From Haladaptatus pallidirubidus (GTDB taxonomy: Archaea > Halobacteriota > Halobacteria > Halobacteriales > Haladaptataceae): DNA of 64,000 bases. Every line of letters starts with the position of its first letter. Positions within the stretch are counted from its first letter, which is position 1. Below the pieces are notes generated by a model that saw only the letters and a list, made by a program, of their open reading frames with translations, did not search any database and was not told the DNA's origin. The DNA is taken from positions 1-64,000 of the forward strand of contig NZ_CP085304.1 of assembly GCF_020700235.1 (NCBI RefSeq), given 5' to 3'. The position numbers and the translations under genes were made by a program. Below are positions 8,015 to 15,712 of the stretch, piece by piece.

Positions 8015-8186
8015 ATAGCAAAATAAGCAAACTTGCCACCCCGATGATTGTCAGTACCTCATACATCGATCCGTCCGGGAATGGGATTGATGCGTTGGTG
8101 AACGCTAGGGCGAACCCGCCGACGAACAGCACGAGTGCGAAGAGATATATTTTGGAGTTCTCGTCGAGCGACAGTAGTGATTGCAT
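7989..8186 (-). CDS. Small two-TM membrane protein
   Basis: 65 residues, ATG 8186. A hydrophobic segment lies at about residues 12-31 (KIYLFALVLFVGGFALAF) and another at 41-58 (YEVLTIIGVASLLILLF), with a basic C-terminus RQRRRHV. This is the typical size and build of haloarchaeal small membrane proteins of unknown role. The last codons overlap the broken HTH gene on the opposite strand, so the C-terminus may be chimeric. Confidence 0.5.
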   Translation of the reverse strand: MQSLLSLDENSKIYLFALVLFVGGFALAFTNASIPFPDGSMYEVLTIIGVASLLILLFRQRRRHV

Positions 8187-8360
8187 GTGTTTCTGTTGTA
8201 TGTAGATAGTTATGGTTACAACTGAATGTACGCGTCACAAACATACCAGCTACACCTCAAGAGATTTCTCGGCGAATCTAGCAACTAACAATGCTCTGTC
8301 GACTCGTTCGTCCCTTCGTCTTCTCAGTAGCTTGTTTCTGACTACTGCAGATACTAATAT

Positions 8361-8381
8361 AGGCTAGTATAATATGCTAAT
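8361..8381. repeat. Imperfect copy of the GTTAGTATA palindrome
   Basis: GGCTAGTATA-A-TATGCTAATC, with arms matching at 7 of 10 positions. It lies in a gene-free stretch (8187-8436) and resembles the palindromes at 2926 and 44284. Confidence 0.35.
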
Positions 8382-8436
8382 CCCGTGTCTTCACTTCCGC
8401 TCTCGCTGGCAACTGTTTACAGCGATTGGCAGCTAA

Positions 8437-8817
8437 GCATCTCCGATACTCCGGGAGACGGCCCTCTTCGATGCGCTCCAGAGCGAGCTTGCGATCGTCT
8501 TAGAGGAGACACGGGACGATGAGATCGATGCGGATCGGCTTGCGGCGCGACTGCTCGAAAATGATGAGACCAGACGGCTGCTGATCGGCATCACTGAGGA
8601 TGCAACAGCGGTTCTCACTTACAACCGACTGATGAACTCGATAACGCGAACGCCGATTGAGGCTGACGGATTGGATGGCAGCGGCAGTCGGCATATCGAC
8701 CGCAAGCGGACGGAAGGTCAAGTGCTTGAATCAGTGCAACAGCTTGGGAGTGGCTATTTCGACTGGGTTCATCCGCGCTATCGGTGGGTGTTCGACCCGG
8801 AGTATATGATCGAGTGA
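8437..8817 (+). pseudogene. 5'-truncated gene fragment, unknown family
   Basis: One uninterrupted frame of about 126 codons begins right after an in-frame TAA at 8434. It reads LRETALFDALQSELAIVLEE then DEIDADRLAARLLENDETRR, later GQVLESVQQLGSGYFDW, ending at 8817. Composition is typical haloarchaeal coding, but no ATG occurs until 8632, well inside the conserved-looking part. I take it as the 3' part of a larger gene whose front was lost. The family is not recognised. Confidence 0.5.
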
Positions 8818-8903
8818 GCGCGCTAAATGTCGGTGAAACTGCTGTTCTGTTCGGCACTGGCGAACAATTGGATGTAATTCAGTCTGATTTCTAGAACTTC
8901 GCC

Positions 8904-9290
8904 CTATTTCAAGATGCGTGATTGATTTGATAACCGAAGTAGAACGTGTGACAGCGGTAAGGTCGATTTCTCAAAATTGGTGTTTTTGGGTGATTGACTT
9001 CCTGTGGGCAGTATAAGCGGCAGTGTAACAACGCCAGAACTCTCTGAATCAATCTGTGTGCAAATCGTGACATCCCCTACACAGTCGATAGATTTGCATA
9101 ACTCAGCCCATTTCAAAGAGGATTCATATGTACATGTCGATATGAACAAGGAGAGCGGGGAGAAATTTGTGTACGTAATAGAAAGGACAAAATCGAGCAC
9201 AGTAGTTGCTTTTCCGAATACTCCTGGTCCGTATTCGAACAGAATCTGGTCGGGTTCCTGGTTCAATATGCCTAACATATATCGCCTCAT
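8904..9290 (-). CDS. Hypothetical protein (weak)
   Basis: 128 residues from ATG 9290; the longer frame would need TTG at 9323. The protein is less acidic than typical haloarchaeal proteins and has no motif I recognise (for example LILPTGSQSPKNTNFEKST). A shorter frame on the other strand (9004-9306) has no better support. The region is relatively A+T rich. It could be an orphan acquired gene or non-coding. Confidence 0.3.
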   Translation of the reverse strand: MRRYMLGILNQEPDQILFEYGPGVFGKATTVLDFVLSITYTNFSPLSLFISTCTYESSLKWAELCKSIDCVGDVTICTQIDSESSGVVTLPLILPTGSQSPKNTNFEKSTLPLSHVLLRLSNQSRILK

Positions 9291-9348
9291 TTCGATTTCC
9301 GTATAGTTGGCCACCAGGGTCAACTGTCTTCTTCTCGAATTTTAAATC

Positions 9349-9732
9349 ATGTCCGACGATCATGAGGAATCCAATACGCGAACTCCAATCGAGACTGGCG
9401 TGGTCGTGTATGATCATGAGGGAAACGAACTCGGCGTTATAACAGGTTTGACGGGTGAAGGCTTTGAGGTTTCCATCAATGAAAACATAGAACACGTTGA
9501 CAAGGATGGACAGGCCACGGTCACAGACCGTCAAAAAGACAAAATCGGAAGAACTACCGATACAAGTATTCACTCATCGAACCAGGAGCAAAATCCAGGA
9601 CAAAAATTTGGGGAGGGATACTTAATGTGGCGCTGTGATAACTGTGGCGAGATGGGAAATCTGGGGGATGGTCTTCCAACGACGTGTCCAGATTGTGGGT
9701 CTGAAAACGTGTATAAATGGCGTGAAGACTGA
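9349..9732 (+). CDS. PRC-barrel-like / zinc-ribbon protein
   Basis: 127 residues. The N-terminal 60 residues (PIETGVVVYDHEGNELGVIT then GLTGEGFEVSI) look like a small beta-barrel of PRC type. The C-terminus has a rubredoxin-like zinc ribbon, CDNCGEMGNLGDGLPTTCPDCG, with two CxxC knuckles 14 residues apart. Single-domain proteins of this build (DUF7130-like) are widespread in haloarchaea; their role is not established. No operon partner. Confidence 0.75.
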   Translation: MSDDHEESNTRTPIETGVVVYDHEGNELGVITGLTGEGFEVSINENIEHVDKDGQATVTDRQKDKIGRTTDTSIHSSNQEQNPGQKFGEGYLMWRCDNCGEMGNLGDGLPTTCPDCGSENVYKWRED

Positions 9733-9837
9733 CTCGGAATTCCAACCCATCACACACTATCGAATTAGGAGGTCTGAAACCCAGTCACGAAGCACATGCG
9801 CTAAAAATACTTTCGTCGGTGTAGGTAACCTGCTCAC

Positions 9838-9996
9838 ATGAGCCCTCCCCCATCCGAAGGATTGGTTGGTGAATTAATTCGAGCCTGCCGAACACAAATC
9901 GGTGACGAACTCGGCAGTATGACCTATTTTACCCCGACTGACGCCGAGTATTTGTACCTCCGTGTTATCAAACCGACGCTTGAGAGACTTAGCTAA
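9838..9996 (+). pseudogene. N-terminal remnant of a haloarchaeal conserved gene
   Basis: ATG 9838 opens MSPPPSEGLVGELIRACRTQ then IGDELGSMTYFTPTDAEYLY, then the frame goes out of register (RVIKPTLERLS) and stops at 9996. The start matches, from memory, a common haloarchaeal family of about 130 aa (DUF7522-like), so two thirds are missing. Confidence 0.45.
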
Positions 9997-10138
9997 GAGA
10001 TCTTGAGACAGTACACGCTGCAACGAACAGGCGATAATCGCGATCATACAAAGATGGTTACCGTTAGCCGATTGTATTCCAAGCCATCAAGAAAAACTAT
10101 TCGAGCAGTCTCGTCTTTGATTTCGATATTGTGTGTTT

Positions 10139-10369
10139 CTACCACTGTGCTTGTGCTGTCCGACGAAAGTGTTGTCTAACTGTAATCACTGTGTCACATT
10201 TTGGGCAGCGATATACGGAGTACGGTCGCTCACTCGCTGCTGCGGATCTCTCCTGGACGTGCCACCCCCTATCTGGAGGGCTTTCGTACTCGCACGAAGG
10301 GCAGATAAGAAGGGCCTTTCGAGTACGAATATGGTGACTTGGTGGCGTGGCGGTCAGTTGAGTGCTCAT
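10139..10369 (-). CDS. Zinc-ribbon mini-protein
   Basis: 76 residues from ATG 10369 (MSTQLTATPPSHHIRTRKAL). LICPSCEYESPP and YRCPKCDTVI supply two CxxC knuckles about 30 residues apart, the layout of the DUF8106-like haloarchaeal zinc ribbons. A basic His/Arg tail follows. The same frame continues upstream without a stop into a truncated GGGP synthase gene, so either this gene uses its own ATG or the cell makes a chimera. Confidence 0.65.
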   Translation of the reverse strand: MSTQLTATPPSHHIRTRKALLICPSCEYESPPDRGWHVQERSAAASERPYSVYRCPKCDTVITVRQHFRRTAQAQW

Positions 10370-10822
10370 CATCGAAAGGTAGATCGCGAACACGAGTAAA
10401 GTCTCAAGGTCACAGCCCGCCTGCGTGTACGTCGCAACGGACGACGCTGGATTCAGGACAATATACGCTTCTGGATGCACGGATCCCCATTCAAGATCCG
10501 AAGAGCGAACCCATTCGTAGTGTGCGCCTGTGATCCACAGTGGGTCATTGGCGTTCAGAACGATCGGAAGTAGGTATCCAGAGAATGCCTCGGTATGGAA
10601 CTGCGTTGGGCGATAGGTCGGCTCGACGAAGATGGGAATCTCGGTAGAAGCGAGTGCATCGAGAATTGACTGAACGCTGGACTCAGTGACGTTCGTGGTA
10701 CCACCGATTATGAGTGCGTCCGTTCCCGTGTCAGCAATGCCAGTGTAGGTATCCCCGCCGTGGAGTGCTTTGTCTGGGTCGACTTTCGTGACGTGCTCCC
10801 ACTGTGCCCACGCAGCCGCCAT
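10370..10822 (-). pseudogene. 3'-truncated geranylgeranylglyceryl phosphate synthase
   Basis: 151 codons with unmistakable GGGPS sequence: HVTKVDPDKALHGGDTYTGI, DALIIGGTTNVTE, PIFVEPTYRP, FSGYLLPIVLNANDP, GSVHPEAYIVLNPASSVATY. The enzyme joins GGPP to sn-glycerol-1-phosphate in the first committed step of archaeal ether lipid synthesis. The family normally continues past ..AGCDL for roughly 80 more residues with the second phosphate-binding loops. Here the match ends after CDL and the frame runs into the zinc-ribbon gene. It is probably inactive; an intact chromosomal copy must exist. Confidence 0.8.
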
Positions 10823-10991
10823 AGTTTATCGTAGTGCCATCACACGCAAACAGCTTTCTCTCTCGGATGGAAAAATCGAGTAGTCCGTTGTTGGCGCTGA
10901 CTGTGTTCTTGACCTTACTGTAAGGTATAAATTCTCTGAATTTGAATATTGGCTCATGGCCTTTGAAGCCATTAATGAGGTGCGATAGCAG

Positions 10992-11177
10992 TTGAGTGCG
11001 CTTCCTGCCGTATTCCTAGAAGGAATTGTATCTCAGATTCCGATTGTAGGAATCATTTGCGCGTTGATTATCGGGACGCTCGCAAGTCAGTTTTCTGAGA
11101 GCGTCTCGGCGAAGGACGCGGCTATTATCGCTGTTTGCGCAACGATTGGATTCGTGGCCGGATCGGCATTCGTCTGA
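10992..11177 (+). CDS. Small two-TM membrane protein
   Basis: 61 residues with TTG start at 10992 (no in-frame ATG). Two hydrophobic segments: GIVSQIPIVGIICALIIGTL (about 11-30) and AAIIAVCATIGFVAGSAFV (43-61). A TATA-like TATAAATTC lies about 65 bp upstream. The family is unknown; the non-ATG start lowers confidence. Confidence 0.4.
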   Translation: MSALPAVFLEGIVSQIPIVGIICALIIGTLASQFSESVSAKDAAIIAVCATIGFVAGSAFV

Positions 11178-11246
11178 TCTCTTCCTACGAAACCCCGGTA
11201 TTCGAAGGCACTACATCCATTGTCTATAGAAAAATCTAAATTCGTC

Positions 11247-11666
11247 TTAATCAGCAGCTATCTCGCCAGTGTGGTTGGTTGCGTCTTCCATTGGTTCACC
11301 TTCGAACACGACAGGTTTGACGAACACGTTCTTGTGAGCAAGCACTGGCCGCTTTGCACGACCGTTTTGCTCATATTCGACAACTCCAGCCTCGTACAGG
11401 ATGTCAAGGTCGCGTTTGACGATACTGATGTCTCGATCAACACGGCGACCGAGATCTCGCATGGATTCGAGATCGTCAGTAGCTATCTCGGTGAGTAGCT
11501 CCATCCTTTTTTCCGTGAGCACTTCTTCGGCGGTCGAGCGGGAGAGTAGCAACACATCGTCGAAGCCAGCTTCCGCTAATCGCCGAATGAACTTTGTTTT
11601 CTGATTCATCCTAATCCGTTCCCGTCCGGCTGCGGTGTTCTGACGATACGCCTTCCCTGGCATCAT
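11247..11666 (-). CDS. HTH regulator (HVO_A0114-like)
   Basis: 139 residues from ATG 11666; ATG 11609 (MNQKTKFIRRLAEAG) is an alternative start. VLTEKRMELLTEIATDDLES then MRDLGRRVDRDISIVKRDLD and ILYEAGVVEYEQNGR are the helices and wing of the small haloarchaeal regulators annotated as HVO_A0114 family. The C-terminus KRPVLAHKNVFVKPVVFEGE is the usual beta strand after the wing. The gene is single, with no clear partner. Confidence 0.7.
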   Translation of the reverse strand: MMPGKAYRQNTAAGRERIRMNQKTKFIRRLAEAGFDDVLLLSRSTAEEVLTEKRMELLTEIATDDLESMRDLGRRVDRDISIVKRDLDILYEAGVVEYEQNGRAKRPVLAHKNVFVKPVVFEGEPMEDATNHTGEIAAD

Positions 11667-11798
11667 GCGGTTGTTTTCTGACTTTCATGGTTATCTCGAC
11701 CAACTCCAGTGAAGGGTTGTCCCCTTGGTCTATGATGACTTAGGAGGTCAACAGTTAAATAGCTACGGGATATGTGCTTATGTAGGAGAATTTCAATA

Positions 11799-12113
11799 AT
11801 GGCCGGACCCCAGAATTTTGAGGATAACCTTGGGACGTGGCGGGGGCGAACGTATCTTATGGCGGTTCGAGGGACACCAGACTACTTCGACCCTGATGAC
11901 TTTTCTGTGAATGTATACTACAAAGACGCCGCAACAGAGAGTAGTATCGATATCGCTCGTGTTGATACATCCCATGGATATACTCACATGGATCGCCTGT
12001 TTCGTGATCCGAAAGACAAGAAGCCCGTTGATTGGGATATTTGGGAAGCCATCGATCACTTCGAGGAGTACTGGCCCCGGTATGCCAAACAGTTTGAGAA
12101 GAGTTGGGGCTAA
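11799..12113 (+). CDS. Conserved haloarchaeal protein (DUF7718-like)
   Basis: 104 residues from ATG 11799 (MAGPQNFEDNLGTWRGRTYL). DDFSVNVYYKDAATESSIDI then ARVDTSHGYTHMDRLFRDPK, and FEEYWPRYAKQFEKSWG at the end. I recall this layout from small conserved haloarchaeal proteins (DUF7718-like) of unknown role. A longer start at 11772 adds nine unlikely residues. Confidence 0.6.
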   Translation: MAGPQNFEDNLGTWRGRTYLMAVRGTPDYFDPDDFSVNVYYKDAATESSIDIARVDTSHGYTHMDRLFRDPKDKKPVDWDIWEAIDHFEEYWPRYAKQFEKSWG

Positions 12114-12451
12114 CACATTTTTGCTACAACTGTATACCCCCACAAGAACGGAGATTACAAAGCGATTACGTATGGATCTTAGTGGTACTCCTGGAGAGTA
12201 TCCACTACCGCCTGTTGCACTAAGCGGATGTACTCGGATTTCTTGGACGGAGGTTTTTCCGTCTTCATACGCTATGCGGCTCCATGTTCGTTGCAACATT
12301 TCACTGTATATTAGTTGTCAGGAGTATCGACCCATTTATATAATCCCTTTTCAGAATTGACGAGTTTAAAATGGTGGAGGAACGTGTTTCTCCACGTCGT
12401 ATTAGTGTAGAAATTCCATACCATGCCCTGATTTGGACCACTATCGCGATT
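12114..12451. other. Gene-free stretch
   Basis: No supported gene. A short frame at 12371-12463 (29 codons, with a hydrophobic end IWTTIAIALV) runs into the left end of the IS element and may be the remnant of an interrupted gene. Confidence 0.4.
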
Positions 12452-13485
12452 GCTCTTGTGTAGTGTAGCGGAACCGAGTCACAGTGGTTAGGGCATTCCG
12501 CCGACAGCAGTTGTTCATGTCCAACAAACACGCTGCTCTCGGCGGAATGCTTGAGCAACTCGTTGACCTCGGAGTAATAGAGTTTCGGCCGGAGCCGCTC
12601 GACGATGCGTCGAGCGGCGACTCAAAGCCATCTGGACGTCCCGTGCGTGCCCGAACTGTGACGCCGACGCCCTCCACGCTCTCGACGGCTCGACTCGGAT
12701 CTGGTGTGGCCGCTGTGACTGGAAAAGCACCTATACCCGTGGCACACCCTTCTACGGCTCGGAACTCACCCCCGGCGAGTTCCTCCTCTACGCTGATTCG
12801 CTCCTCAGCGTCAACCAAATCGCCCCGCCGCTCGACCGTACCTACAAAACCGTCTTCGAGGCGATCAGCGACGTGGAAACCGCGTTTGCTCGCGGTTTCC
12901 CAACCGTCTGGGAACGCATCGATCACACGATTGCTGGACCGACACAGGTGAACGAAACTCAGCGTGTGTGCTCGGGATTCAAAGGCCAGAACCCACCGCG
13001 GGACGGACTGTCCCGCGGCGGATCTCCTGGACCTGGGCGGGCACGATGGACGGGAGAGCAGGGCGATGAAATGACGCTCGTCGCGGCAGGCCGCGACGTA
13101 CTCCGGGTAATTTCAGCCGAAGAGGGGTCGAAATACGACGAGAACCTCGGGCCAGTGATTGAGGAAGCAGGCGATCTCTCCCAGCGGCTGGGAGAGATCT
13201 GGACCGACGAACTTCCCGCGTATCAGCAGATGGAACACGAGCATCGAACCGTTGTCCTCGACGATGAGTACGTCTCAGACGAAGGTATCCACACGAACCA
13301 GGTCGAATGCCTCTGGTCATTAGTGCAGCCGTGGCTGGCGAAATTCCGCGGCCTGTCCAAGCAGGGCTTGGAGCAGGCCGCTCATACCTTCGGGCTTCTC
13401 CGGTCGTTGAATCTTGTCGGGGCACCGATCCACAGTCTCATCGATTGCGTCGCTGTCAATGTATTCCGCTAATCTACACAAGAGC
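12452..13485 (+). mobile_element. Degenerate IS1595-type (ISH4-like) element
   Basis: Terminal inverted repeats GCTCTTGTGTAG-tg-TAGCGGAA at 12452-12473 and its complement at 13464-13485 match at 20 of 22 positions and bracket a transposase gene about 1 kb long. No matching target duplication is visible in the 8 bp on either side, so the flanks have probably been rearranged since insertion. Confidence 0.75.
12517..13472 (+). pseudogene. IS1595-family DDE transposase, frameshifted
   Basis: The N-terminal part (MSNKHAALGGMLEQLVDLGV) is in one frame. From about 12621 the sequence continues in another: LKAIWTSRACPNCDADAL, the zinc-finger CxxC..CxxC (IWCGRCDWKS), then the catalytic part with EIWTDELPAYQQ and HTNQVECLWSLVQPWLAKFR, the characteristic N-E-x-x-W-S-x-x-x-P signature. 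The shift falls on a perfect 10-bp stem hairpin (GCCGCTCGAC-gatgc-GTCGAGCGGC, about 12594-12618). A single frame break makes the enzyme inactive unless frameshifting is programmed. Confidence 0.75.
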
Positions 13486-13686
13486 GAAACCGGTAGTAGC
13501 TCTCCCGAAGAAGTGAAACAAGAGATCAGAGCTTGGTGGAACGACCAGGAGAATCAAGACGCGATATTTGTCAAGTTTATGCCATCGGAGAGGGGATGGG
13601 ATAAGTTCCAGGCGCGAGTCGCAGAAGGCCTCGAGGAAATTTCGTTCGAAACGCCCGATCGAGAGGTATTATTCGATGACGAGTAG
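13486..13686 (+). pseudogene. 3' remnant of a gene interrupted by the IS element
   Basis: Directly after the right inverted repeat an open frame continues SSSPEEVKQEIRAWWNDQEN then FVKFMPSERGWDKFQARVAE and stops at 13686. It is acidic and has haloarchaeal coding composition, but its only starts lie inside the IS. The upstream part of the gene is not found on the other side of the element. Confidence 0.4.
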
Positions 13687-13695
13687 ACCGATGAT

Positions 13696-13830
13696 ATGCG
13701 TGATTTCAGTGAGTCCTATAAATTATTGGCAAAGGAATTCCACGAACTCCAGTCGGAATTACACGACCTCTGGATCGGACCGACACGGTGGCCGGTTAAC
13801 TCTGACGTTCAGCTACGCGAGGAGATATAA
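13696..13830 (+). CDS. Small ORF downstream of interrupted gene
   Basis: 44 residues: MRDFSESYKLLAKEFHELQS then ELHDLWIGPTRWPVN. It lies 9 bp after the previous stop, on the same strand, and overlaps the 3' end of the beta-helix gene by 35 bp. Helical and acidic. It could be a real second gene of the interrupted operon. Confidence 0.35.
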   Translation: MRDFSESYKLLAKEFHELQSELHDLWIGPTRWPVNSDVQLREEI

Positions 13831-15517
13831 TCACGTTTGGATTCTGGATTGTATTCCGTAGGTGGGAATCGGTTTCGTTAACTGTCGTGGTATTCGAAGG
13901 TGCCATCGTGTTCTCGGTCGGAACTGGCCGCAGCTCCCACTCTAGGCTCAAGTCCGCAATCCGGCCGTCCTCGCTAGTTTGGGTCACCCGGAGGTACGGA
14001 CCGATGCGGGCTGGTTCCCAGTCCGGTTCGATCAGGCCGGATTCTCCGTACTCTGGGTCGGTCAGACTCTCGGAGATATTGATGTCGACCCCAACGTCAC
14101 GACTTACGAACGAAACTGTCTCTGTGAGGTCAACCCAAGTGAAGTTTTTCCCCGTGGGACTCGTGGTATTTAACCGAGTGGTTCTAGCGATCGTAAAGTT
14201 ACGAACCGCGTTCTGTGAGGCATTGTCCACGGAATAGAACGCCCATCCGATGTTGTTTCGGGTGACGGTGTCTACTATGAGATTGTTACTCGACTGATTG
14301 ATGACGATGCCTGCTGTATATCCCGCTTGTGTGGAGAATGGATCGCCGCCTGTTGTATTCTCAATGACGTTCCCTGTGAGTTCGTTCTCATCCGCCCCGT
14401 CGACGAGGGCGATCCCACTGTGCGCGTTCTCGAATGCGTAATTCTCGGTGACCGTGTTATTTGTCGAGTTGAGGAAGACCAGTATTCCATTGAGGCCATT
14501 TTGGACGAGGTGATTGTCACCGATCGTGTTGTTCTCGGAGCCGTCCGTCGCGGAAATACCCGAGAGACTATTGAACCGAACAATGTTGCGGGACACCTCG
14601 TTTTCGCTTGAGTTACGGAGTTGGATGCCGTCGTAGGTCGTCGTGTTCCGAACGTCGTTTTCGGATACCGTCACTCCCGTGGTATCGAGAAGCTTGATGC
14701 CGTCGTTCGTGTTCTGATACAACGTGTTTTCAGTTACGGTGCTGTCGGTCGTTCGGTAGAGAGTAACTCCTGCGGAGTTGTTCGCCGCTCTACTCTCCGC
14801 AACCGTCACGTTCTGCGCGTTTTGGACAACGATCCCCGCCGCGTTGTTCTCCGGTGTCCACCCAGTAAACACGACTTCTTCTGAATTGTTTTCCACTACA
14901 CTCTTCAGTATTGAGGTGTCTTCAACCCGTTGCAGGACGATTCCAGCAGTGTTGTTCGCTGCTGTGCTGCCTGAGACAGCACTCTCGGTAGACTGGAAGA
15001 AAGCAATCCCGTTGCCGTTCCGCTCGGCCGTGACGTCGCGTACGGTGCCCCTCGTCACGTTGAGAAAGGCGACACCGTATGTCCAGTCCGTAACTATCAA
15101 ATTACTTATAGTAACGTTCGAAACCTGCGTCGTCTCTCCAACGACGACACCGTGATTCACCCAATCCGGCATCGTCGGGTTTACGGTCGTTGCGTTTGTC
15201 GCGTTTCTAAACGGCTCAAGGAGCGTCTCGTTCTGGACACCGCTTATCGTACGGCCATTGGCATCGAGGGTAACGTCGCTGGCTTCGATCCGGATACAAC
15301 TGTCCTCAGATCGATTCGTGATATTCGATTGCACGACGTAGTAGCCGGGTTCGGAAATCGTCGTACAAGAGAGAATCTGCTTGGCTTGCTGTGACCCAGC
15401 TCCTTCCCCGGGGCCCGGAGCGAGTGCACTTGATGGTACGATACTACCGCCAATGACCAGTCCGACCAGGATACTCACCACGAGTGGTTGCCACACGAGG
15501 CGCGAAGGAAGTGCCAT
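13796..15517 (-). CDS. Secreted right-handed parallel beta-helix (NosD-like) protein
   Basis: 573 residues. A cleavable signal sequence fills about residues 1-32 (LVVSILVGLVIGGSIVPSSA). The body consists of repeated N-x-x-x-x-N-x-x-x-G-I-x-L units (SENDVRNTTTYDGIQLRNSS, TENYAFENAHSGIALVDGAD and others), some ten or more turns of the PbH1/CASH fold used by polysaccharide-active and NosD-like surface proteins. The end reads as a beta-sandwich-like domain. No membrane anchor is seen. Substrate unknown; probably binds or cleaves a carbohydrate outside the cell. The neighbouring upstream gene is also exported. Confidence 0.8.
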   Translation of the reverse strand: MALPSRLVWQPLVVSILVGLVIGGSIVPSSALAPGPGEGAGSQQAKQILSCTTISEPGYYVVQSNITNRSEDSCIRIEASDVTLDANGRTISGVQNETLLEPFRNATNATTVNPTMPDWVNHGVVVGETTQVSNVTISNLIVTDWTYGVAFLNVTRGTVRDVTAERNGNGIAFFQSTESAVSGSTAANNTAGIVLQRVEDTSILKSVVENNSEEVVFTGWTPENNAAGIVVQNAQNVTVAESRAANNSAGVTLYRTTDSTVTENTLYQNTNDGIKLLDTTGVTVSENDVRNTTTYDGIQLRNSSENEVSRNIVRFNSLSGISATDGSENNTIGDNHLVQNGLNGILVFLNSTNNTVTENYAFENAHSGIALVDGADENELTGNVIENTTGGDPFSTQAGYTAGIVINQSSNNLIVDTVTRNNIGWAFYSVDNASQNAVRNFTIARTTRLNTTSPTGKNFTWVDLTETVSFVSRDVGVDINISESLTDPEYGESGLIEPDWEPARIGPYLRVTQTSEDGRIADLSLEWELRPVPTENTMAPSNTTTVNETDSHLRNTIQNPNVIISPRVAERQS

Positions 15518-15712
15518 GGCGATACCACGACTACCCGCTATATTGTTATCTGGCCGCTGCGTCAGCTCAATGTAGATTACCTCTAGTGGGACCCCCTGTT
15601 GTGGCCGCTTACCCCTCTGAAAGTATCCGTATACGCAACTGTGTCTGCCCGCTGATGTGCGGGAACAAGCGACGATTTCCAGACGGGACGGCCAACGACA
15701 GAGCGAGCGTTA

